A stretch of DNA of 7,499 nt from Actinomycetota bacterium. Its GTDB lineage: Bacteria; Cyanobacteriota; Vampirovibrionia; Obscuribacterales; Obscuribacteraceae. Of this stretch, positions 1-4,913 are shown piece by piece. Location: the NCBI GenBank assembly GCA_903970355.1, contig CAJCIF010000447.1, forward strand, positions 1 through 7,499. Reading direction: 5' to 3'. How positions within the stretch are numbered: position 1 is the first letter of the stretch; every line of letters begins with the position of its first letter. The notes beneath the pieces were generated by a model. It saw only the letters and a program-made list of their open reading frames with translations. It was not told the DNA's origin and made no database searches. Made by a program: the position numbers and the translations under genes.

Positions 1-729
1 TTCTTTCCCTCGCTGGCGGGAACGATTAGGCGCCGTGACGTCATCCTCCTCGGCACTCTTGGGGTGTTAAACGGAATTGGGATAGCACTGCTGTGTACTG
101 CCGAGAACACAATTTCTAGTGGCGCCGCAGCCATTCTGACCTCCCTATCGGTTGTGTTTGTTGCGGCCTATGCTGCTTTGACGAAACGCTCCAAAAACTC
201 CATACAAGCTGTAATCGCTGCTTTGATGGGAGTGTTTGGTGTTTACCTTTTGTTCAAAGACCAGAGCCATGCTTCATTACATGGAATCTGGCTGATGGTT
301 GTCTATGCTGCAATCATCGCACTCTTCAACCAGGGAGTTAAGCAGTTCGGAAGTAGTTCGAGCAATCTCGACGTGCTTCTGTTGGTTTTTGGGCCAATGG
401 CGGTAACGCTCTGGCTCATTAATTTGCTAATGGGATGGCAGCCACTACCGGTGGTGCGACTGACGCCATCTTTAGTGCTTGTGTATATGGCAACTTGCAC
501 AACGGTTTTGCCTTATTTGCTCTATGCCGGGCTGATGAAGGCTCTGTCCACAGTGCAGGTAATTTCTATGAACTTGGCAATGCCTGCGGTTGCCTTAGTA
601 TGCGATTTTTTCTGGGAGCGGGAGGCGAGGATCGGCAAAGCCGGTTACTTCGGTGCCGCGCTCATAACCGCCGCAATATTCGCTTGTTTGCGCCATCAAG
701 AAGCGAAGACTGTGGAAGCAACGAAGTAG
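1..729 (+). CDS. DMT superfamily (EamA-type) transporter, 5' end outside window
   Basis: This is an inner-membrane protein of the drug/metabolite transporter superfamily, which exports or exchanges small metabolites; the substrate cannot be told. The frame is open from base 1 to the TAG at 727-729, followed at once by TAA, giving 242 visible residues. EamA proteins are usually about 290-300 residues, so roughly the first two helices are missing. About eight hydrophobic segments are visible, the first near residues 14-33 and 37-57. The pattern after the second (YAALTKRSKN) and the C-terminal stretch with MNLAMPAVALVCDFFWERE, then a Gly-rich last helix, match the second EamA repeat, in which a Pro in the helix and a Glu after it are conserved. 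The GTG at 64 falls inside a helix and is not the start. The TPR gene follows after 50 bases on the same strand, so co-transcription is plausible. Confidence 0.85.
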   Translation, partial: FFPSLAGTIRRRDVILLGTLGVLNGIGIALLCTAENTISSGAAAILTSLSVVFVAAYAALTKRSKNSIQAVIAALMGVFGVYLLFKDQSHASLHGIWLMVVYAAIIALFNQGVKQFGSSSSNLDVLLLVFGPMAVTLWLINLLMGWQPLPVVRLTPSLVLVYMATCTTVLPYLLYAGLMKALSTVQVISMNLAMPAVALVCDFFWEREARIGKAGYFGAALITAAIFACLRHQEAKTVEATK

Positions 730-764
730 TAATACAACGTTTCTGATTCAAAAAATTCAAATCG

Positions 765-770
765 AAGGGA
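765..770 (+). promoter_or_regulatory. Shine-Dalgarno of the TPR gene
   Basis: AAGGGA lies 9 bases before the ATG at 780. It fixes that start and shows that the gene is translated independently of the transporter upstream. Confidence 0.7.
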
Positions 771-779
771 ATTCTAGTC

Positions 780-1517
780 ATGAAAAGGAAAAATGCAGCA
801 GAAGTTAACACCGAAGTACTTCACGAAGTACTTAACCTAGATGTATACATCGAAGACCTCCGGACAGCACTTGCAAAGGCCCGCCAGTACAAGCACGAAG
901 ACCTCGAACTTGTTTTCATACTGCGGCCCCTCGCTGGCTTCTTGTTTGAATTGGAACGCTACACCAAAGCTCGCGAATATTTCCGCGAGCTTGTGAAGAT
1001 TGCGATTGCCAATCAGGGAAAGGCGGGCTGTCCGTCGGTAGTCGAATCGCGCTGGAGTTTGGCACAATGCCACTTCCACGCGGCGTCGAACGAACAGGCG
1101 CTATTTCAAATCGATGAAATCTGGAAGCGACTCGAATCACAGCAATTGCAAAACTGTGATCTCGGGTTGCGAGCGATGATTCTCGGTGCGAAGGCGCAGG
1201 AAGCTCTGGAAGAATTCGAAGCCGCACTCTCTTACTTGGACCGAGCAGACCTGATATGTGCTGCCCTCAAGAATACGGAGCATATGGAAGTTACGCACAC
1301 CAGGAGAGCAGCACTACTGGAAATGCTTAATCGCGATGCGGAGGCCATTGCCGTGCGTGAGAAGCTGCTTGCTCTGATGGAACGGAAATGCGGCGACAAA
1401 GGACTTTTGGGGCACAGCTCCAATTTGGTACTTCTTTATCGCAAAACTGGTCAGGAAGATAAAGCAAGCGCGCTTGAGGAACGCGCCAGAGCGGTCAGAA
1501 CGAAAACGAAAAGGTAG
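780..1517 (+). CDS. TPR-repeat protein, kinesin-light-chain-like spacing
   Basis: This 245-residue soluble protein has no signal peptide or membrane segment and is probably a cytoplasmic protein-interaction scaffold; its partner is unknown. Five helix-pair repeats can be traced at about residues 42-75, 87-119, 127-160, 168-201 and 211-241, each with the A/G-x-x-x and A-x-x-x-(F/L) pattern of TPR helices (for example LAGFLFELERYTKAREYF and LVLLYRKTGQEDKASALEE). The repeat period is about 41-45 residues, as in kinesin-light-chain-type TPRs, rather than the canonical 34. The tail is basic (RAVRTKTKR). The ATG at 780 has an AAGGGA Shine-Dalgarno at 765-770 with 9-base spacing, which supports this start. 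It lies 50 bases after the transporter and may share its transcript. No enzyme domain is present. The family assignment is firm; the biological role is not known. Confidence 0.85.
   Translation: MKRKNAAEVNTEVLHEVLNLDVYIEDLRTALAKARQYKHEDLELVFILRPLAGFLFELERYTKAREYFRELVKIAIANQGKAGCPSVVESRWSLAQCHFHAASNEQALFQIDEIWKRLESQQLQNCDLGLRAMILGAKAQEALEEFEAALSYLDRADLICAALKNTEHMEVTHTRRAALLEMLNRDAEAIAVREKLLALMERKCGDKGLLGHSSNLVLLYRKTGQEDKASALEERARAVRTKTKR
814..833. repeat. 20-bp interrupted palindrome at the start of the TPR gene
   Basis: AAGTACTTC and GAAGTACTT form perfect 9-bp arms around a central AC. The same bases can be read as two tandem copies of CGAAGTACTT (812-821 and 824-833), each holding the self-complementary AAGTACTT. 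It lies 34 bases inside the coding region and encodes part of TEVLHEVL. It could be an operator or an mRNA hairpin near the ribosome start region, or only a short amino-acid repeat. The structure is seen directly; any function is inference. Confidence 0.5.
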
Positions 1518-1522
1518 TTTTT

Positions 1523-1584
1523 TCGCCGGTGCGGCAATATCTATTCGCTGCACCGGCGACTTTAACCCGACGCCTGGGTTTTTT
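1523..1584 (+). terminator. Two-hairpin terminator region after the TPR gene
   Basis: The first hairpin has 13-bp arms (1523-1535 and 1547-1559, one G-U pair) around an 11-base loop, starting 5 bases after the TAG. It has no strong U-run of its own. The second is a small stem, AACCC (1564-1568) with GGGTT (1576-1580) around a 7-base loop, running into six T residues (1579-1584), which is the shape of an intrinsic terminator. Together they probably end the transporter-TPR transcript and may protect its 3' end. Confidence 0.65.
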
Positions 1585-1610
1585 AAAAATCATACTAACA
1601 AAAATAGTAT
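1582..1610 (+). promoter_or_regulatory. Promoter-like element with ATACTA-N7-TAGTAT palindrome (copy 1)
   Basis: TTTAAA (1582-1587), a 17-base spacer and TAGTAT (1605-1610) have sigma70-like geometry. An inverted repeat, ATACTA (1592-1597) and TAGTAT (1605-1610) with a 7-base A-rich centre, overlaps the spacer and -10. A second sequence of the same design lies at 6977-7006. No gene follows on the + strand: transcription would run into the antisense of the aminopeptidase 3' end. On the - strand the palindrome followed by GATTTTT could be a weak terminator for the aminopeptidase. The sequence is clear; the function is unproven. Confidence 0.4.
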
Positions 1611-1668
1611 AATGATTGAACATCGCGGGGCGCACGGACGAGTCCAGTAAGTCACTTACAAGTAACAG
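1611..1668. other. Short 3' spacer of the aminopeptidase gene with small inverted repeats
   Basis: This spacer between the promoter-like palindrome and the aminopeptidase stop codon holds GGAC-GA-GTCC (1636-1645) and GTAAG-TCA-CTTAC (1647-1659). Neither is followed by a U-run on the - strand, so no strong terminator for the aminopeptidase is visible here. Confidence 0.4.
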
Positions 1669-4311
1669 CTACTTCGCAGTAACGGCGACTCGTTTGAGAA
1701 CGTGCTGACCGAGAGGTTTTGTTTCACGTTCCCGCAATGAGACGTTCACGCGCAACTGTTCCAAGGCTTGAGCAAGGGCCATTTCTCCGGACTTCACTTT
1801 GTGAGCTTTGAAGAATTCCTTCACTTCCTTTTCGAGCGGTGCGGTGTCGAGAGTTGGAACCATGGCCCCACACATGCGTACTATGCCGTTCTCAGGAAAT
1901 GCTGTTTGTATTTTTTCCCAATTTGCTTTGACGAATTGCCAAACTGGCTCTGAGGCAATTTCATTTCCTGCTGCAGTAGCTATGACGAAAGGCGCATCTT
2001 GCGTTCTAATTTTGTCGCTCAGACACGTATCAAGCAGTTTTTTGATCAGTTTGACGTCTCTGAAACCGCCCAGCGCATACAAAAATCGCAACGTTTCTTG
2101 CGGTGTTTTCGCATCGCTTGAAAGTTTTTGAAACTCTTCAAATCGTTTGTCATCGCCTGTATAAGCCAAGATGCCAACGATCGCCGGCAATATATTGCTG
2201 TCAATTGCAGCACGATCTTTTTTCCACTGTTCGAAGAGTTCCGCAGCTTTCGTTCTAACGGTCAATTCTTCACCAACCGTTCCGAGAACGCCATGCACGG
2301 AACCGCGCAATTGCTTGGTTTGCGCTTCTTCACCTGAAGTCGGATGCCATCCCAGTTTATTAGCAATCGGAGAATAGAGATCACGAATTATCTGTTGCAA
2401 GGCTTTGCGTTCATCACCTTTCAAGAGAGAGTGAAGCATATGAATTGACCCGGTAATAATGGACCAAACATTGATATCGTCTTCTTCTGAAAAGACTCGA
2501 ATCATATCGAGATACTCTGCCGCTGGAGTCAATCCAGATCGTACAGACGCCCAGGTGTCATTGACCAAATTGAATCTTTCTATTACGGAAAGATTTTCTT
2601 TGATTTTCGTTGTCAATTTGGTAGCAAGAGCAGAGTCATAACGAACCCTATAAAACCCGCTTCCACCCGCATTAAGGACTACCCACTCATATCCCTCACC
2701 GACGTAAATCTTTTTCGACTTTTCATCAAGCAAAAGATTTTGCTCTTCCACCAAACCGTCTTTCGCTTTCACTTTCATGCGAACGGGAACTGGATAAATT
2801 TGATTGCTAGGTGTTTCGTTGAGGAACTTGAATTGCTGTTGCTCGACTTCGATGAAACCATCATCACCGACTGTCTTTACAGAAAGGACCGGATGCCCTG
2901 GTAGGAAAACCCACTTGTCCATAATTTCCCGAACCGGCACGTTAGAACCTGCTTGTTTACAAGCTTTTTCAAGGCTGTCCCAGAGATCATGCGTTTCAGT
3001 GCTGTTGAAACTGTGGGTGTTCAGATAGTGGCTGATGCCATTCCGGAAGATTTCTTCGCCGATGAATTGTTCAATTTGATATAAAACTGAGCAACCCTTT
3101 TGATACGAAATCACGTCAAATAGCTCTTGCGTTTCTTCTGGTCTATTTACCTGGCACTCAATTGGGTGTGTGCTGTTAAGCGAATCGACACGAGCTGCAG
3201 CTGCTCTGCCAATGCCAAAACCATCCCAAACGCGCCAGTCTTTGCGAAATGCATCACAACATTTTGTGGCCATAAATGTGGCGAACGCCTCGTTCAACCA
3301 TAAGCCATTCCACCAGCGCATAGTCACTAAATCGCCGAACCACATATGGGCAAGTTCGTGCATGACGACTTCTGCTACGCGCTCTTTTTCAGCATGGGTA
3401 GCCGTAACTTCGTCGAGCAAAAGTGCCGTCTCACGAAAAGTGATGCAGTCTTTGTTCTCCATAGCGCCGGAAGCGAAGTCCGGAATAGCAATTAAGTCGC
3501 ATTTATCAGCGTCCGGGTATTTGACACGGAAATATTTTTCGAAATAGTTGATCGCAAAAGCACCAGCACGCAGCGAAAATCCTGTCAGGTGTCTTTTACC
3601 TGGTATAGCCCAGGAACGCAGTTCTATACCGTTAACGAAAACACTCTCGGAAGGCTCGAATTCCCCAACGATAAAAGCCACCAGGTAGGTGGACATCTTC
3701 ATTGTTTTTTTGAAGCGAACGAGTTTTTTGTTGTTGGGTACTGCTGTTTCAGTCACTATTCTGCCATTTGAAATGGCGGCAAGGTCCTTAGGAACAATCA
3801 AAGAAACTTCGTAAGTTGCTTTGAAATCCGGCTCGTCAAAGCATGGAAATGCACGGCGGGCATCGGTTGATTCAAATTGTGTGCTCACAAGGGCGTGTGA
3901 TTTTCCGTCATCATCCTTCCAGCTGGAGCCGTAAAAGCCTTTCAATTTGTCGTTATGGATGCCGTTAAAGCGAACGAATAATTGCCAGTCGCCCAAGCCG
4001 AGCACACCAGAGAAAGTGAGAATTGCAAATTCGCGTTCGTTATCCAGCTTCACGCTTGCAACAAGTCGCGTGCCTGTCGAGTTGGAAATTTGGGCTTCCA
4101 ATATTTCCAGCTCCTTAGCGTTGAGCACAATTGTGCTATCGGGTTCATTCACACTGACTTCAATTGTCACCTCACCACCGAACTTTTTCTTTGCGATGTC
4201 AGGCTCAATTTGGATGCGATAGTTTGTCGGTATGACATTGCGGGGCAGCCGAAAGTCCTGATCCTTCGTATCTACTGCGCTAGGTGTTGCGGAAGCTTTG
4301 GACGTGCTCAT
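1669..4311 (-). CDS. M1-family zinc aminopeptidase (puromycin-sensitive/ERAP type)
   Basis: This enzyme removes N-terminal amino acids from peptides, probably in the cytoplasm, since no signal peptide is present. Counted from the ATG at 4311 (880 residues), the order is an N-terminal beta domain (FRLPRNVIPTNYRIQI onward), the substrate-site TQFE (Gln about 145), the exopeptidase motif GAMEN at 282-286, the zinc site HELAH at 318-322, the third ligand Glu 341 in LNEAF exactly 18 residues on, and the transition-state Tyr about 403 in SYQKG. The C-terminal half matches the ERAP1_C-like helical domain. All catalytic residues are present and the length is normal for the long M1 type. The frame could open at a GTG at 4356, but the ATG at 4311 has GGAG 6 bases upstream and the homologous region starts after it. 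The gene is convergent with the TPR gene and divergent from the zincin gene. I give no symbol because M1 subgroups share motifs and the pepN label fits a different subgroup best. Confidence 0.95.
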   Translation of the reverse strand: MSTSKASATPSAVDTKDQDFRLPRNVIPTNYRIQIEPDIAKKKFGGEVTIEVSVNEPDSTIVLNAKELEILEAQISNSTGTRLVASVKLDNEREFAILTFSGVLGLGDWQLFVRFNGIHNDKLKGFYGSSWKDDDGKSHALVSTQFESTDARRAFPCFDEPDFKATYEVSLIVPKDLAAISNGRIVTETAVPNNKKLVRFKKTMKMSTYLVAFIVGEFEPSESVFVNGIELRSWAIPGKRHLTGFSLRAGAFAINYFEKYFRVKYPDADKCDLIAIPDFASGAMENKDCITFRETALLLDEVTATHAEKERVAEVVMHELAHMWFGDLVTMRWWNGLWLNEAFATFMATKCCDAFRKDWRVWDGFGIGRAAAARVDSLNSTHPIECQVNRPEETQELFDVISYQKGCSVLYQIEQFIGEEIFRNGISHYLNTHSFNSTETHDLWDSLEKACKQAGSNVPVREIMDKWVFLPGHPVLSVKTVGDDGFIEVEQQQFKFLNETPSNQIYPVPVRMKVKAKDGLVEEQNLLLDEKSKKIYVGEGYEWVVLNAGGSGFYRVRYDSALATKLTTKIKENLSVIERFNLVNDTWASVRSGLTPAAEYLDMIRVFSEEDDINVWSIITGSIHMLHSLLKGDERKALQQIIRDLYSPIANKLGWHPTSGEEAQTKQLRGSVHGVLGTVGEELTVRTKAAELFEQWKKDRAAIDSNILPAIVGILAYTGDDKRFEEFQKLSSDAKTPQETLRFLYALGGFRDVKLIKKLLDTCLSDKIRTQDAPFVIATAAGNEIASEPVWQFVKANWEKIQTAFPENGIVRMCGAMVPTLDTAPLEKEVKEFFKAHKVKSGEMALAQALEQLRVNVSLRERETKPLGQHVLKRVAVTAK

Positions 4312-4317
4312 TTTGGT

Positions 4318-4321
4318 CTCC
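4318..4321 (-). promoter_or_regulatory. Shine-Dalgarno deciding the aminopeptidase start
   Basis: On the - strand GGAG lies 6 bases before the ATG at 4311. The alternative GTG at 4356 has no comparable site, so the protein is taken to begin MSTSKAS. Confidence 0.6.
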
Positions 4322-4463
4322 GGAAAGAAATTAAAAGCTGTGGTGCGACCCACCACACAGTTCTCTGAATGATAAGGCCTTGGCTAGTATGTTAGCGAAA
4401 AAAGGAAAGATGAGCTGGGGAGTTAGCTTCACGAACTGTGTTCAAACAGAAGCCAAATCGGCG

Positions 4464-4582
4464 ATGCCATCACTTAATGGCTTTAAAAACAGCAACAGTT
4501 GGAGATGGCATATCAGATAATTGATATGTCAAGATAATGGAAAGCTCCAACTGCCGAGACTTGCGGCTAATAATTTGTTGCT
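4464..4582. repeat. Nested inverted repeats (possible structured RNA)
   Basis: Perfect pairs seen: CAGTTGGAG (4496-4504) with CTCCAACTG (4545-4553); inside it ATATCA (4510-4515) with TGATAT (4522-4527); around it AGCAACA (4491-4497) with TGTTGCT (4576-4582). ATGCCATC (4464-4471) can pair with GATGGCAT (4504-4511), while GCCAT (4466-4470) can instead close a small hairpin with ATGGC (4477-4481). These pairings compete, so two folds are possible. No U-run follows, and no known riboswitch class was recognised. Confidence 0.4.
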
Positions 4583-4606
4583 TTTCAGAATGCAAATAGA
4601 TATGGT
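4578..4606 (+). promoter_or_regulatory. Possible promoter for the zincin gene
   Basis: TTGCTT (4578-4583), a 17-base spacer and TATGGT (4601-4606) form a moderate sigma70-like match. It would give a leader of about 300 bases before the ATG at 4914. The match is not strong enough to exclude chance. Confidence 0.22.
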
Positions 4607-4670
4607 TCTAATCGTCATTAGCGCTTCCCTTTCGAACAAATTTTAAATACCCGGTCTCAAACCAGTTAGC

Positions 4671-4712
4671 AATACCTCCGGTCAAGGTATTTAGACATCC
4701 GATTATGGATGT
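4671..4712. repeat. Two adjacent palindromes upstream of the zincin gene
   Basis: AATACCT (4671-4677) and AGGTATT (4685-4691) are perfect 7-bp arms around 7 bases, followed three bases on by ACATCC (4695-4700) and GGATGT (4707-4712) around 6 bases. Just upstream, AATACCCGGTC (from 4646) resembles AATACCTCCGGTC (from 4671). They could be operators or leader hairpins. Confidence 0.4.
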
Positions 4713-4736
4713 TGTCTGAAAGCAGCGTCTTTTTAA

Positions 4737-4830
4737 GTCCCTTGCACCGTAGCGATCACAGGGGACGCGTTACCACGTGTGTGCAAACGTTGATGGCGAC
4801 GGTGCAAATCATAGCGTTCGCGGTGCGAAC
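4737..4830 (+). repeat. Inverted repeats in the probable leader of the zincin gene
   Basis: GTCCC (4737-4741) can pair with GGGAC (4762-4766); TTGCACCGT (4742-4750) with ACGGTGCAA (4799-4807); and GTTCGC (4816-4821) with GCGAAC (4825-4830) around a 3-base loop. The first two pairings interleave, so they are alternative folds or a pseudoknot. Confidence 0.38.
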
Positions 4831-4900
4831 AAATTACATCAACCAGACAAACCGTGCGGCTGCTGTGGCGCTGTGCCCGGCGATGCGTTTTGTCAAAAAT

Positions 4901-4906
4901 AAGGAG
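4901..4906 (+). promoter_or_regulatory. Shine-Dalgarno of the zincin gene
   Basis: AAGGAG lies 7 bases before the ATG at 4914. It overrides the longer frame opening at the ATG at 4854, whose extra 20 residues are Arg/Cys-rich and not protein-like. Confidence 0.8.
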
Positions 4907-4913
4907 AAGTACC

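Larger units (their letters stand above)
4312..4913. other. Divergent intergenic region between the two peptidase genes
   Basis: About 600 bases without a convincing gene. It must hold the promoters of both flanking genes, but no strong consensus promoter is visible for the aminopeptidase. It is unusually rich in inverted repeats: a nest at 4464-4582, paired palindromes at 4671-4712, and further hairpins at 4737-4766 and 4816-4830. The short ORFs that cross it lack ribosome sites and family features. A long, structured 5' leader for the zincin gene, or a small RNA gene, would both fit; the sequence does not decide. Confidence 0.55.

Noticed and set aside
435..746. 103-codon + strand frame overlapping the transporter
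   Set aside because: It lies in another frame inside the transporter, whose helices continue intact to 729, so it is a shadow and not evidence of a frameshift.
1631..1650. GGACGAGTCC stretch resembling part of a self-cleaving ribozyme core
   Set aside because: The hammerhead CUGAUGA and GAAA core elements are absent; it is only a 4-bp inverted repeat.
4312..4356. GTG start that would add 15 residues to the aminopeptidase
   Set aside because: It has no ribosome site, while the ATG at 4311 has GGAG at 6 bases. The extra residues precede the start of the conserved region.
4357..4480. Promoter for the aminopeptidase on the - strand
   Set aside because: A CATACT stretch could serve as a -10, but no -35 lies at a suitable distance, so no site is called.
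4854..4913. Earlier ATG adding 20 residues to the zincin
   Set aside because: The AAGGAG at 4901-4906 is placed for the ATG at 4914, and the added peptide is Arg/Cys-rich with no homology-like character.
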